DNA of 64,000 nucleotides from Cycloclasticus sp. 46_120_T64 (lineage in GTDB: Bacteria > Pseudomonadota > Gammaproteobacteria > Methylococcales > Cycloclasticaceae): NCBI GenBank assembly GCA_002162695.1, contig MAAM01000004.1:273795-337794 (forward strand), in the 5' to 3' direction. The translations under genes were made by a program, and so were the position numbers. The notes under the pieces are model-generated. The model saw only the letters and a list, made by a program, of their open reading frames with translations, made no database searches and was not told where the DNA came from. Shown piece after piece: positions 15,896-25,199 of the stretch. The stretch's first letter is position 1; every line of letters starts with the position of its first letter.

Positions 15896-17593
15896 TTATT
15901 GTTTTAAGTGCTGTATGGCCTGATGGGTGCTGATGAAGATATTGTCGGCGCCAATTTTTTTAATAAAGGCGGTTGTTTTTAGCTTATCCATTACGGGGCC
16001 TTTGACTTCGGCTAAGTGCAGCTGTATATCGGCCTTTTGCAGGTGGTAGAGGATGACATCTAAAGACTCAAGTGCGCTGCTATCAATAAAACTAATCGAA
16101 TTGCAGATCAACACGACATGATCAATTTCCTTGTTATCCGCGACTAACTGCATGATGGTGTCTTCTAGGTAGTTGGTATTTGCAAAATAAAGGTTCTCAT
16201 CTACCCGCAGCGCTAAAATATTGGGCTCGGTCTGCACCTTATAACGCTCAATATTTCGGTAGTGTTCGCTGTCACCTAGTTGGCCTACAATCGCAATATG
16301 TGGTTGGCTGCTCCTATGTAGATATAAGCCAATTGACATGATGATGCCTGCAAAAATGCCGCTTTCCACGTTAACTAGCAGCACTGTTACGAAGGTGACC
16401 AGCATAGACATCGCGTCGGCTCGATCATAAGCCCAGGCGTGTTTAAGCGTATGGGTATCGATTAGCGCAATAACAGCAATGATGATAATGGCGGCTAGTG
16501 CTGCCTTGGGTAGGAAGAAAAACAGCGGGGTTAGACAGGCCAGAGATATGGCGACGAGTAAAGCGCTAATGATCGAGGCGAATGGTGTGTTCGCGCCCGA
16601 GGTGAAATTGACCATCGAGCGGCCAAAGCCGCCGGCAACGGGGTAGCCACTACTGATGGCTGAGGCCATGTTGGCGAAGCCCAAGCCGACGAGTTCTTTA
16701 TTGGAATTTATCTTTTGGCGCTTTTGACTGGCCATTGACTTGGCGATAGAGACGCTTTCTAAGTAACCAATCAGTGCGATCATGATAGCGTTGGGTAGTA
16801 GGGCCTTTAGTAAGCTAGGCTCAATATTTGGCAAAATAAGGGTTGGTAGCCCCGCGGGTATATGACCAATAATTGCTACTTGCTGCTGCTTGCTTAGATT
16901 TAAATAGTATACGGCAAGGGTGCTGATACTTACGGCGACCAGTGGGCCTGCCTTAGATATGATCTGCTGGCTTAGTTCTCCGCATGAGGCTCGCTCTAAT
17001 ACTCGACTTAGCGGCTGTTTGAAGCCGTATAAAATGAACAGGCTGCTTAGACCGATGATGCTGGTGGCGATATTTAAATGACTGATCTCTTTGCTAAGTA
17101 GGATGATCGTTTCGTAGGTGGGTAAGCCCCTAGGAATGTCTAAGCCAAATAAATGTTTCAGTTGGCTAATGGTAATAATAATGGCCGATGCACTAACAAA
17201 GCCAGAGATGACGGGGTGACTAAGGAAATTGATGATAGAGCCAAGGTTAGCCAGGCGCATTGATAATAGAATGAGTCCGGTGAGTAAGGCGAGTGTGTGG
17301 GCGGCAGCAATGATCTCCTTTGGTTCGCTAACCGGTAACTCAAGTAGGGTGGCGCCGGTCATCAGTGACATGAGTCCGACTGGGCCAACAGCGAGTGTTC
17401 GGCTGCTGCCAAAAACGGCGTATAAGATAAGCGGCAGTACCGAAGAGTATAAGGCTGTTTCGGCGGGTAAGCCTGCGAGCATTCCGTAAGCCATCGCCTG
17501 AGGAACTAAGACGACGGCAACGATGACGCCCGCAATCATATCGCCACTGAGTTGTTCTTTTTTATAATGGCTAAGCCAGTCGGGGATCCACAT
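15896..17593 (-). CDS. SulP family anion transporter with STAS domain
   Basis: 565 residues. A long multi-span membrane region starts DMIAGVIVAVVLVPQAMAY, the SulP signature, and includes PVISGFVSASAIII and the conserved SGYPVAGGFGRSMVN loop. A cytoplasmic STAS domain occupies about residues 440-560. Bacterial SulP proteins import sulfate, bicarbonate or dicarboxylates, usually with Na+ or H+. Substrate cannot be read from the sequence. It is convergent with the GGDEF gene (12 bp apart) and stands alone. Confidence 0.9.
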   Translation of the reverse strand: MWIPDWLSHYKKEQLSGDMIAGVIVAVVLVPQAMAYGMLAGLPAETALYSSVLPLILYAVFGSSRTLAVGPVGLMSLMTGATLLELPVSEPKEIIAAAHTLALLTGLILLSMRLANLGSIINFLSHPVISGFVSASAIIITISQLKHLFGLDIPRGLPTYETIILLSKEISHLNIATSIIGLSSLFILYGFKQPLSRVLERASCGELSQQIISKAGPLVAVSISTLAVYYLNLSKQQQVAIIGHIPAGLPTLILPNIEPSLLKALLPNAIMIALIGYLESVSIAKSMASQKRQKINSNKELVGLGFANMASAISSGYPVAGGFGRSMVNFTSGANTPFASIISALLVAISLACLTPLFFFLPKAALAAIIIIAVIALIDTHTLKHAWAYDRADAMSMLVTFVTVLLVNVESGIFAGIIMSIGLYLHRSSQPHIAIVGQLGDSEHYRNIERYKVQTEPNILALRVDENLYFANTNYLEDTIMQLVADNKEIDHVVLICNSISFIDSSALESLDVILYHLQKADIQLHLAEVKGPVMDKLKTTAFIKKIGADNIFISTHQAIQHLKQ

Positions 17594-17795
17594 GGTTTGT
17601 CATCACTGCATTTTTTATTGTTAGCTAACTATAGCAGTAGATGTCGTTTGTCATCACGCAATATATCAAAATGATATAAGTATATTTCAGGTTGTGATTT
17701 GAGGTCGCAGGCTGTTTACACGCGCTTAACTGCTCTAGCTAAGTCGTTGAAGTGGTGGGTGAAAAACAAACGACCGTTATTCTTTTGTTTTTTTG
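17594..17795. other. Upstream region of the SulP gene
   Basis: A 200-bp AT-rich spacer between the SulP start and the putative small-RNA transcript. It contains no reading frame of note; a SulP promoter must lie here on the - strand, but no clear boxes were identified. Confidence 0.3.
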
Positions 17796-17931
17796 TTGCA
17801 TTTATGTGAAAACTAAGTAGTATAAGTTTCACAACAAGGAGAGGAGAAAGCCATTTGTTGTAAAACAATTTGGCGCTATAAAAACAATAATAATAATAAA
17901 ACTTTGGGGCTTTTAGTCCCTTTTTTTTGCC
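17796..17931 (+). ncRNA. Candidate small RNA transcript
   Basis: TTGCAT (17796-17801) and TAGTAT (17818-17823), 16 bp apart, form a promoter-like pair. About 80 bases later a hairpin (GGGGCT/AGTCCC with a TTT loop, about 17905-17919) runs into eight T residues, a complete intrinsic terminator on the + strand. Between them is a purine run AAGGAGAGGAG and a small palindrome TTGTT/AACAA, but no start codon opens a usable frame. The best reading is an untranslated RNA of roughly 100 nt, convergent with rpiA. The hairpin can also serve as the rpiA terminator on the other strand, which is the main alternative. Confidence 0.4.
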
Positions 17932-17944
17932 TGTTAGAAATGGC

Positions 17945-18610
17945 CTATTGTTTTTCTAGTGATAGGGTTTGAGTGCCGCTTTCGCTGGCGAGTAGTACTA
18001 CATCTGCAGAGCGTTCAGCAAATAGCCCCGTCGTCACCACGCCAGTAATATTATTAACCTGGTTTTCGAGCTGGCGCGGTTCGAGTATTTCTAGTTGTTG
18101 AATGTCTAGAATGATGTTGCCGTTATCGGTGGTGAAGCCTTCGCGCCAAACCGGCTGGCCGCCTAGAGCGATGATTTCACGGGCAACATAACTTCTTGCC
18201 ATGGGGATGACCTCGATGGGCAGCGGGAACTTGCCGAGGTATGGAACGAGTTTGCTTTGGTCGGCAATACAGATAAATGATTTACTTGCCGCAGCAATGA
18301 TTTTTTCGCGGGTCAGTGCGCCACCGCCGCCTTTGATTAGCTCAAGGTTTGAGTTGATTTCATCGGCACCGTCAACATAAACATCGAGTGTGCCTACGGC
18401 GTTCAAGTCTAGAACGGGAATGCCCATCGCTAATAAGCGCTCAGTACTCGCTTCGGAACTTGAAACGGCACCTTCGAATTGATGTTTTATCGGGGCGAGT
18501 AGGTCAATAAAATGATTAACCGTCGAGCCAGTACCCACCCCTATGATGCGAGAGTTTTTAACGTATTGAATAGCGGCAGCTGCGGCTTGTTTTTTTAGGG
18601 CGTCTTGCAT
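17945..18610 (-). CDS. rpiA: Ribose-5-phosphate isomerase A
   Basis: 221 residues (E. coli 219). It interconverts ribose-5-phosphate and ribulose-5-phosphate in the pentose phosphate pathway. Conserved blocks: [26 protein letters not shown] with the catalytic Asp pair, and [12 protein letters not shown] with the catalytic Glu/Lys. It is last in the zapA - 6S - 5-FCL - rpiA series on this strand. Confidence 0.95.
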   Translation of the reverse strand: MQDALKKQAAAAAIQYVKNSRIIGVGTGSTVNHFIDLLAPIKHQFEGAVSSSEASTERLLAMGIPVLDLNAVGTLDVYVDGADEINSNLELIKGGGGALTREKIIAAASKSFICIADQSKLVPYLGKFPLPIEVIPMARSYVAREIIALGGQPVWREGFTTDNGNIILDIQQLEILEPRQLENQVNNITGVVTTGLFAERSADVVLLASESGTQTLSLEKQ

Positions 18611-18681
18611 AATAGCTGGTACTCGAGTTTTTATGGGCTAGGGCGGCATGATATATCGCTTGTGTATAGTAATGCATCAAT

Positions 18682-19311
18682 TTAATTCATTTGTTGGGCT
18701 GATTTTGTCTTGCGTAATAGCCCGATCGCTTTGTTGCTAAAGAGCAACAGTCCATTTTCGTTAACGACCGCGTCCAAGGGGATATCCCAGGGTCGTCTGT
18801 TGATGTGATCGACAGACTGTAGGCTGTAGGCAATACCGATGAGCAGGGGCCGCTGCTTGCATGGCTTTCGTCGTATAAAGCTGAGGGTGCGATCGTAGAA
18901 TCCGCCGCCCATACCCATGCGGTTTCCTTGATGATCAAACCCGACCAAGGGCATTAATATGACCGAGATGAATTTGGCAGGGAGGGTGCTTACTGCGATG
19001 GGCTCCGCTATATGGTACTGGTTATTGATCAGTAAATCGCCGGTTTGATAGCGGGCAAATAGCAGCCTCTGTTTTTTTACAATGGGCAGGTAATAAGACT
19101 GTTTTCCTTGCTCGCAACGTTGAGTGAAGGCAGCAATACAGGGTTCGCCATCGTTAGCGAGGTAACCTGCGATATGTTGAGCACGGCGTAAAAGGCCAGA
19201 GTCTAATAATACTTGTTGGATAGCGTCGTTGAAACGTCTACGGTCGGCAAGGGGGATAAGCCGTCTTCGCTGGCGTAATGCAGCTCGTGAAGCTTGTTTG
19301 TTTTGAATCAT
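18682..19311 (-). CDS. ygfA: 5-formyltetrahydrofolate cyclo-ligase
   Basis: 209 residues. It converts 5-formyl-THF to 5,10-methenyl-THF using ATP, keeping one-carbon folates usable. The ATP-site motif NRMGMGGGFYDRTL and the N-terminal basic helix (SRAALRQRRRLI) are intact. It starts only a few bases after the 6S RNA 3' end, the arrangement known from E. coli where ygfA is co-transcribed with ssrS. Folate chemistry also links it to the nearby glycine-cleavage operon. Confidence 0.95.
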   Translation of the reverse strand: MIQNKQASRAALRQRRRLIPLADRRRFNDAIQQVLLDSGLLRRAQHIAGYLANDGEPCIAAFTQRCEQGKQSYYLPIVKKQRLLFARYQTGDLLINNQYHIAEPIAVSTLPAKFISVILMPLVGFDHQGNRMGMGGGFYDRTLSFIRRKPCKQRPLLIGIAYSLQSVDHINRRPWDIPLDAVVNENGLLLFSNKAIGLLRKTKSAQQMN

Positions 19312-19317
19312 AAAAAA

Positions 19318-19500
19318 ACGTTCCCCGCTGGCGCCGCATTCAGGTTTCTACCTTGAACCGGCAGGTTCAAGTGGGAGTCTGACACTTGTATCAGGCTTCT
19401 CTAAAAAAGAGCATGCACACCAACAAGGTGATCGGTCTTCCCGGTAGGGTAATTAGGTCCAAGGGTTTTTCACCTTAGTTCGAACACCGCAGGGAACGCA
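19318..19500 (-). ncRNA. ssrS: 6S RNA
   Basis: On the - strand the sequence runs from GCGTTCCCTGCGGTG to AGCGGGGAACG; these ends pair to form the closing stem. Inside are the hallmarks of gammaproteobacterial 6S RNA: GGTGTGCATGCTC and GAGAAGCCTGAT around the central bubble, and CTTGAACC/GGTTCAAG near the 3' arm. Length about 183 nt fits. The RNA mimics an open promoter and sequesters sigma-70 RNA polymerase in stationary phase. Its place between zapA and the 5-FCL gene is the conserved one. A T-run after the 3' end overlaps the start of the next gene. Confidence 0.95.
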
Positions 19501-19586
19501 TTGATAGTTTATACCTAAACGAAATAAGACATGAGTCGTTTTTAGAAACTTTAAAGAATATAAGCTCGGTTTTTCATTATAAAAGG

Positions 19587-19889
19587 TTATTTGCTGAAGC
19601 TGCTAATGGCAAAATCCAATTTATTTTGTAGCGCATCGATTTTGTCATTAAAGCTGAGGCTGATACCGGTTTTTTTTTGGTTTTCTGCCAGTAGCTCGTG
19701 GGTGATGTTGAGCCCAGCCATCACCGCAATTCTGTCGAGGCCAACGATACGCCCCGATTGTTTAATCAGATGCATTTTTTCGTCTAAGAACTGAGCGGCA
19801 CACTCTAGGTCGCTGCGTTCTTCTGCAGAGCAGCTCACGCGGTATTCTTTATCTAATATGACGACGGAAATAGTGTTGGGTGCTGACAT
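19587..19889 (-). CDS. zapA: Cell division protein ZapA
   Basis: 100 residues. It bundles FtsZ filaments at mid-cell. The N-terminal beta segment (ISVVILDKEYRVSC), the AAQFLDEKM block and the helix MAGLNITHELL fit the family, followed by a C-terminal coiled coil. It lies two bases after the TIGR02449 gene and upstream of 6S RNA. Confidence 0.93.
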   Translation of the reverse strand: MSAPNTISVVILDKEYRVSCSAEERSDLECAAQFLDEKMHLIKQSGRIVGLDRIAVMAGLNITHELLAENQKKTGISLSFNDKIDALQNKLDFAISSFSK

Positions 19890-19891
19890 GG

Positions 19892-20110
19892 CTAAATTTC
19901 CATTACTTTGAGTCGAGAGATCATCGCTTCAACACGAGACTTGGCTTTCTCGTTCTTTTCCAAGAGCGAGCTACGCTGTTGTAATAACTCGTTCTGTTTG
20001 TTTTTAAGTTGCAGATTCTCGTCATGCAACTGTTGGCAGATATGCACAAGCGTATCTATCTTTTGCTCGAGATTCTGGAGGGCGATTTCTGGGTTATGTT
20101 CTGTAGTCAC
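19892..20110 (-). CDS. TIGR02449 family coiled-coil protein
   Basis: 72 residues, nearly all heptad repeat (LEQKIDTLVHICQQLHDENLQL). This short coiled-coil protein, resembling ZapB in form, is found directly upstream of zapA in many gammaproteobacteria, so a role in division is likely but inferred. It is divergent from ygfB. Confidence 0.8.
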   Translation of the reverse strand: MTTEHNPEIALQNLEQKIDTLVHICQQLHDENLQLKNKQNELLQQRSSLLEKNEKAKSRVEAMISRLKVMEI

Positions 20111-20231
20111 TTTTTAATAGTAGGTGTGATTGTTATTTAGGTCAATAGTGAGATTAATTTAGTGGGTAAATTTTGGTGTTAGCGCGCGGAATGATAGCAT
20201 AGCGCTATTAATAAATACCTTGGAGTACTGA

Positions 20232-20795
20232 GTGAAACGATTAGGCGACTACGATGACTTGCAATCGATGTTAGAAATGCGCGATGCGTTAATGGGGGCG
20301 TCAGAGACTCATGGGCTCGCGGCGGGTATGCTATGTGTTAAATTTGATGCGGACTTTAATCGTTGGATCACGGCGGTTTTTGATACGGATGAGCAGCTTG
20401 AAGCGCTAACCGATACCGATAAACAGAGCTTGATAGGTTTGTTCGATGGAACTCTCGAGTTATTAAAATCAGATGAGTTCTTATTCGACCTGTTATTGCC
20501 GGATGATGATGAGCGTATTGGCGTGCGAGCGCTGGCGATGAGTGAATGGTGCCAAGGCTTTTTGTATGGCGTGGCGTATATGGGTGTCGGTGATGATAAA
20601 GAATGGAGTGATGAAAACCGAGGGGTGTTACGTGACTTGATGGAAATATCTCGTTTGGACTCGGATGGCTCGGATGACTCCGATGAGCAGGCGTTTATCG
20701 AACTGCAAGAATATGTGCGTAGCGCAGTACACATGTTGTTGGATGAGCTGCAATTATCAGCGGAAGCTAAAAATACTGAAGCAACCGTCCACTAG
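20232..20795 (+). CDS. ygfB: YgfB/YecA family protein (UPF0149)
   Basis: 187 residues, GTG start with TTGGAG upstream. The family blocks SETHGLAAGMLCV and WCQGFLYGVAYMGV are present. The protein is acidic and soluble. It is the first gene of the conserved ygfB-pepP-ubiH-ubiI series. In Pseudomonas YgfB acts as a regulator, but the role here is not known. Confidence 0.9.
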   Translation: MKRLGDYDDLQSMLEMRDALMGASETHGLAAGMLCVKFDADFNRWITAVFDTDEQLEALTDTDKQSLIGLFDGTLELLKSDEFLFDLLLPDDDERIGVRALAMSEWCQGFLYGVAYMGVGDDKEWSDENRGVLRDLMEISRLDSDGSDDSDEQAFIELQEYVRSAVHMLLDELQLSAEAKNTEATVH

Positions 20796-20815
20796 GTTTT
20801 GATAGGAGTAGTTTC

Positions 20816-22150
20816 GTGCAACAAGCCTTAAAACAACAAAAAGAGTTTGCCCGCAGGCGGAAGCAATTTTTACGCATGCTTGGGGTCGGTAATATTGCCG
20901 TTATCGCCAGTGCGGGTGTGTGTCAGCGTAACGCGGATGTCGAATTTGCTTTCCGTCAAAACAGTGACTTTTATTATTTAAGCGGGTTTGACGAGCCAGA
21001 GGCGGTTATCGTCTTTGTGCCGGGGCGTGAGCAGGGTGAGTATATTCTATTTTGTCGTGAATACGATGAAACGACGGCCTTATGGGTAGGGGCTAGTGCC
21101 GGCCTTGAAGGCGCGGTGCAACAGTATGCGGCGGATGATGCTTTCCCGATCGATGATATTGACGATATTTTGCCGGGTTTGCTGGAAAATAAGAACCGTT
21201 TGTACTTCCCGATGGGGGCGCAACCGAGTTTTGATCAGCAGTTAATGGACTGGTCGCAGGAAGTGCGTAGCCGGTCAAGAACCGGGGTGTCGGCTCCAGC
21301 GGAGTTCATTTCTTCTGATCACCTATTGCATGAGATGCGGCTAATTAAATCGGCAGAAGAAATTAAGCTGATGAAGAAGGCGGCGAAGATATCTGTGGCT
21401 GCGCATACTAAGGCGATGCAGTGTACCCGTCCAGGTGTGTTTGAGTATCAGGTGGATGCGGAAATAAAATATCACTTCATGAGTCATGGTGCGCAATCCG
21501 AGGCCTACCCAGCGATTGTCGGCGGTGGTGATAATGGCTGTGTTTTACATTACACGCAGAATAATGCGCCGCTCAATGATGGTGATTTATTGCTGATTGA
21601 CGCGGGTTGCGAATGGGATAAATACGCCGCTGATATTACTCGAACATTTCCGGTTAACGGGGTTTTCAGTGAGCCACAGAAGGCCTTGTATCAGCTGGTA
21701 TTAGACGCACAATACGCCGCCATCGAGCAAGTAAAACCGGGGAACCATTGGAATGACCCGCACGAGGCGGCGGTTGCCGTGTTGACCAAGGGTTTAGTTG
21801 AGCTAGGGCTGTTGCAAGGTAAGGTCGCGACGCTGATCAAAGAAGAGGCGTACAAACCTTATTATATGCACCGTACGGGGCATTGGCTGGGCTTGGATGT
21901 ACACGACGTGGGCGATTATAAAATAGACGGTGAATGGCGTTTGCTGGAACCAGGCATGGTGTTGACGGTCGAGCCCGGCCTATATATTCAGCCGAATGCG
22001 AGTGAGGTTGATGCTCAATGGCGTGGTATCGGAATCCGCATCGAGGACGATGTGGTGGTGACCAAGCAGGGGTGCGAAGTATTAACCGCAGCGGTGGTTA
22101 AAGACGTCGACGCGATTGAAAAACTGATGCGGGATAGCCGTGGCGGCTGA
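20816..22150 (+). CDS. pepP: Xaa-Pro aminopeptidase (aminopeptidase P)
   Basis: 444 residues (E. coli 441), GTG start. It releases N-terminal residues before proline. The pita-bread fold metal ligands are visible: DAGCEWDKYAADITRT gives the two Asp, HRTGHWLGLDVHDVG the His, and VEPGLY and GIRIEDD the two Glu, binding two Mn ions. Operonic with ygfB and overlapping ubiH by 11 bp. Confidence 0.95.
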   Translation: MQQALKQQKEFARRRKQFLRMLGVGNIAVIASAGVCQRNADVEFAFRQNSDFYYLSGFDEPEAVIVFVPGREQGEYILFCREYDETTALWVGASAGLEGAVQQYAADDAFPIDDIDDILPGLLENKNRLYFPMGAQPSFDQQLMDWSQEVRSRSRTGVSAPAEFISSDHLLHEMRLIKSAEEIKLMKKAAKISVAAHTKAMQCTRPGVFEYQVDAEIKYHFMSHGAQSEAYPAIVGGGDNGCVLHYTQNNAPLNDGDLLLIDAGCEWDKYAADITRTFPVNGVFSEPQKALYQLVLDAQYAAIEQVKPGNHWNDPHEAAVAVLTKGLVELGLLQGKVATLIKEEAYKPYYMHRTGHWLGLDVHDVGDYKIDGEWRLLEPGMVLTVEPGLYIQPNASEVDAQWRGIGIRIEDDVVVTKQGCEVLTAAVVKDVDAIEKLMRDSRGG

Positions 22151-23342
22151 TTATGACGTGGTCATCGTTGGCGGTGGCATGGTCGGGGGCTGTTTGGCCT
22201 TGGCGCTCAGTCACTCTTCGTTGCGGGTGGCCATTATTGAATCGCGGCCGCAGGCGAGCAAGCCAGACGGTGCGGCAGCTCAGCGAGCGATTGCCCTGTC
22301 ATGGGGAAGTCGCTGTTTGTTGCAGCAATTAGACCTATGGTCGAGCCTGCTGCAATCGGCGGTGCCGATCAAACACATTCACGTATCAGACAAGGGACAC
22401 TTCGGTAAGACTCGGCTTTCTGCGGAGTCGCAAGCGGTGGAGGCCTTGGGGTATGTGGTTGCGGCGGAAAAAATAGAGGCGGCGGTGGACGCTAGTTTAA
22501 GCCGTGCTGGGGTCGATATGTTTTGTCCGGCAGAGCTGCTGGCCTACCAAGTGGAGTCGGCTAAGGCGGTATTAACCTTGCGGCATAATGGGCAGGAGCA
22601 GCAGCTATCCTGTCGGTTATTGGTGGGGGCTGACGGCGCCACATCCACAGTGCGAGAGCAAGGTTGTTTTGATCTTCGGCAGCAGTCCTACCAGCAGCAG
22701 GCGATTACCGCGCTGTTACGGGTTGAATCGGAGGTGCGTGATGTGGCCTATGAACGATTTACCGCCGAGGGCCCGATTGCGATGTTACCGCACTTTGATG
22801 ATCGTTATTCGGTGGTCTGGACGATGCCGAGTGCCCGAGCGGAGCAGCTGTTACAGCTGCCAGAAAAAGACTTTATCGAGATCCTACAGCAACGATTTGG
22901 CCAGTGGTTGGGTGGGCTCAGTTTGTTAGGTTCTCGCCAATCGTTTCCGCTTAACTTGTCTTATGTGGCAAATAATATTGCCGCTAGAGTGGTGTTGATT
23001 GGCAATGCCGCGCATCAATTGCACCCAGTAGCGGGGCAGGGTTTTAATTTAGGCCTACGCGACGCAGCGACGCTGGCGGATGTATTGTTATCGACGCCGG
23101 GCGACATCGGTAGCGATGAGGTATTGGCGGTCTACGCAGAACGGCGGCAATTAGACCAATCGTTAGTGATAGGTTTTACCGATAAGCTGATTAAGTTGTT
23201 TTCTAGTGATAACGCGGCATTCAGTACGCTGCGTAATAGTGGTTTATTGCTGATGGATAAGTTGCCAGTATTGAAAAACCAATTTGCTCAGCAAACGATG
23301 GGCTTGGCGGCACGCTTACCGCGTTTAAGGGGAGAGTCATGA
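22140..23342 (+). CDS. ubiH: 2-octaprenyl-6-methoxyphenol hydroxylase
   Basis: 400 residues, GTG start inside the end of pepP. FAD-binding motifs are complete: VIVGGGMVGGCLALAL at the N-terminus, LVGADGATSTVRE in the middle, and GNAAHQLHPVAGQGFNLGLRDA. The family hydroxylates the ubiquinone ring; UbiH acts at C1. Assignment among UbiH, UbiI and UbiF rests on gene order (pepP-ubiH-ubiI) as well as similarity. It overlaps the next flavoprotein by four bases (ATGA). Confidence 0.88.
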   Translation: MAADYDVVIVGGGMVGGCLALALSHSSLRVAIIESRPQASKPDGAAAQRAIALSWGSRCLLQQLDLWSSLLQSAVPIKHIHVSDKGHFGKTRLSAESQAVEALGYVVAAEKIEAAVDASLSRAGVDMFCPAELLAYQVESAKAVLTLRHNGQEQQLSCRLLVGADGATSTVREQGCFDLRQQSYQQQAITALLRVESEVRDVAYERFTAEGPIAMLPHFDDRYSVVWTMPSARAEQLLQLPEKDFIEILQQRFGQWLGGLSLLGSRQSFPLNLSYVANNIAARVVLIGNAAHQLHPVAGQGFNLGLRDAATLADVLLSTPGDIGSDEVLAVYAERRQLDQSLVIGFTDKLIKLFSSDNAAFSTLRNSGLLLMDKLPVLKNQFAQQTMGLAARLPRLRGES

Positions 23343-24520
23343 CGAGTGCAACACATCAAGTCGCTATTGTTGGTGGTGGCATGGTTGGCGCGACGCTGGC
23401 CTGTTTATTGGCTGATAAGGGCGTGTCGGTGGCGTTGATTGATGCGGCGGAGCCGAGTCAGCAGTGGGCGAATGACGATTATGATTTACGCGTTTCGGCA
23501 CTAACCCTGAGCTCGGTGCGTTTGCTTAAATCGCTGGGTGTGTGGGCGGATATTCAACAACTCGGCCAGCAGTCGATGCAGAAAATGTTTGTTTGGGATC
23601 ACTTTGGCAGTGGTGAGTTGTTGATTGACTCGGCCGACGCCGGTGAAGTGGATATGGGCAGCGTGGTTGAAAACCGCATCACGGTTCGAGCCTTATGGAA
23701 TAAGCTGCGAAGCTTGGAGAACTGTGACTTGTTCACCTCGACTCAATTATTGAATTTCAGCAGTGATGACGCAGGGGTCGATATTCAGCTGTGTTCGCAG
23801 CAAATTAGGGTGGAGTTATTAGTTGGCGCGGATGGTGCTCATTCTAAAATCCGCGCGCTGAGTCATATCGAGGATTACGGTTGGGATTACCAGCAACAAG
23901 CCATCGTAGCGACGGTTCGACCGACAATGCCGCACCAGCAAACCGCTTGGCAGCGTTTTTTGGCCGAGGGCCCGTTAGCGTTATTGCCCTTACGTGATGG
24001 TTTGATATCGATAGTCTGGTCGACTACGCCAGCGATATCGGAGGAATTATTGGCGTTGTCCGATGAAGCGTTTTGTCGTGAATTGTCAGTCGCTTCCGAG
24101 CAGAAATTGGGCGACTTCGAACTGCTGGGCGCACGCGCCGCGTTTCCGTTGAAAATGCAGTTTTCCACAGAATATAGTCAGCAGCGAGTGGTATTGATTG
24201 GCGATGCGATTCACAGCATTCACCCGCTAGCGGGACAAGGTGCTAATCTGGGCTTGAAGGATGCGCAGAGCCTCGCCGAGGTGGTTTTGCAGGCGCAACA
24301 AAAAGGCCGTGATATTGCGAGCCAACAAGTATTGAAACGCTATGAGCGCCAGCGCAAGGCCGATAACCTCGTCATGATGGGGGTTATGGATGCTCTTAAA
24401 CGCTTATTTACCGCCGATGCGACGGCGGTTCAGCTAATAAGAAGCAGCGGCATGAGTTTGTTAAATAAACTACCGCTGCTGAAAAAACAAATTTGCCGTT
24501 ATGCGATGGGTTTTAAGTAA
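23339..24520 (+). CDS. ubiI: UbiI/VisC-type FAD monooxygenase of ubiquinone synthesis
   Basis: 393 residues. Same fold and motifs as the upstream gene: VAIVGGGMVGATLACLLA, LLVGADGAHSKIR and GDAIHSIHPLAGQGANLGLKDA. The position after ubiH matches visC/ubiI, the C5 hydroxylase, but paralogues such as UbiF or UbiL cannot be excluded without a tree. Its stop abuts the stop of the convergent TIGR02647 gene with no base between. Confidence 0.8.
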   Translation: MTSATHQVAIVGGGMVGATLACLLADKGVSVALIDAAEPSQQWANDDYDLRVSALTLSSVRLLKSLGVWADIQQLGQQSMQKMFVWDHFGSGELLIDSADAGEVDMGSVVENRITVRALWNKLRSLENCDLFTSTQLLNFSSDDAGVDIQLCSQQIRVELLVGADGAHSKIRALSHIEDYGWDYQQQAIVATVRPTMPHQQTAWQRFLAEGPLALLPLRDGLISIVWSTTPAISEELLALSDEAFCRELSVASEQKLGDFELLGARAAFPLKMQFSTEYSQQRVVLIGDAIHSIHPLAGQGANLGLKDAQSLAEVVLQAQQKGRDIASQQVLKRYERQRKADNLVMMGVMDALKRLFTADATAVQLIRSSGMSLLNKLPLLKKQICRYAMGFK

Positions 24521-24757
24521 CTAGAGGCCGTTTAGCACGCTAGATAAAGACTGTGCGTGTTCGGCGGATGTGCGGCCTAACGGTGTGAGGTAGCCGCCAT
24601 CGACTTGGTCAATTAGTTTTTTGTTGAATAAACGCTCAGCTGCGGCAATTATGGATGCCGATGCGTCGTGATGGATTTTGATGCCTTGCTCAATATTGGA
24701 TAAGTCAAATTGGGCCAGGATGTTGAGTTCATCGATGATCTGTTGGTCGAATTTCAT
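24521..24757 (-). CDS. TIGR02647 family protein
   Basis: 78 residues. The family sequence pattern is clear (ELNILAQFDLSNIEQGIKIHHDA, then DGGYLTPLGRTSAEHAQ). The length and helix-turn layout suggest a winged-helix DNA-binding or regulatory role, which is not established. It stands alone on the - strand, tail to tail with ubiI. Confidence 0.8.
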   Translation of the reverse strand: MKFDQQIIDELNILAQFDLSNIEQGIKIHHDASASIIAAAERLFNKKLIDQVDGGYLTPLGRTSAEHAQSLSSVLNGL

Positions 24758-24929
24758 ATAAATTTCCCCCTAGATGTGTGATTACTTGTGAACCAGCATA
24801 GCGCGAAAAATAATCAGCTGCAATTTGAATTTCAACGAATAATACCCAGGATACTGTTGTTGGCATAATGCTCTAAGGCGGTGTTTTCCTCAGTGTTTTC
24901 TCAAAGATAGATAAAAAATTTGGATCGGG

Positions 24930-24935
24930 TATAAT
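24930..24935 (+). promoter_or_regulatory. -10 element of the gcv operon
   Basis: A perfect TATAAT stands about 15 bp before the start of the riboswitch. The -35 region is poor. Transcription would begin near 24942, just ahead of aptamer I. Confidence 0.5.
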
Positions 24936-24949
24936 GGCCAGCTAATTCA

Positions 24950-25142
24950 CCTCTTTTGGGAGAGCTCGGCGTTAGGCCGACGCCGAAGGCGCAATCCGTC
25001 CGGAATCGCTCAGGCAAATGGACCATAAGAGAGGCTGCGCTTTACTGCTGGCCAAGTTAGCTCTGGAGAGCGGTTAAACACCCACCGAAGAGGAAAGAGG
25101 GTCGAGAAGGTAGGCTCTTAAACTTTCAGGTTTTGGACAGAG
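24950..25142 (+). ncRNA. Tandem glycine riboswitch
   Basis: Two glycine aptamers in series. Aptamer I (about 24950-25036) has GGGAGAGC, GCCGAAGGCGCAA and CTCAGGCAAATGGACC. Aptamer II (about 25059-25142) repeats the pattern with TCTGGAGAGC, CACCGAAGAGG and TTTCAGGTTTTGGACAGAG. These are the conserved core strings of the class. It stands directly upstream of gcvT, and such switches normally raise glycine-cleavage expression when glycine is plentiful. The 3' strand of aptamer II P1 ends at the foot of the terminator hairpin, so control is probably by transcription termination. Confidence 0.93.
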
Positions 25143-25180
25143 GGGCGGCGCGTGAAGCTTTTGCGCGCCGCCCTTTTTTT
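25143..25180 (+). terminator. Riboswitch-linked intrinsic terminator
   Basis: Arms GGGCGGCGCG (25143-25152) and CGCGCCGCCC (25164-25173) pair perfectly and are followed by seven T residues, 20 bp before gcvT. It is the expected expression platform of the glycine riboswitch. I could not identify a convincing competing antiterminator stem by eye. Confidence 0.88.
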
Positions 25181-25199
25181 GTGCTAAAGAGAAAAAAAT

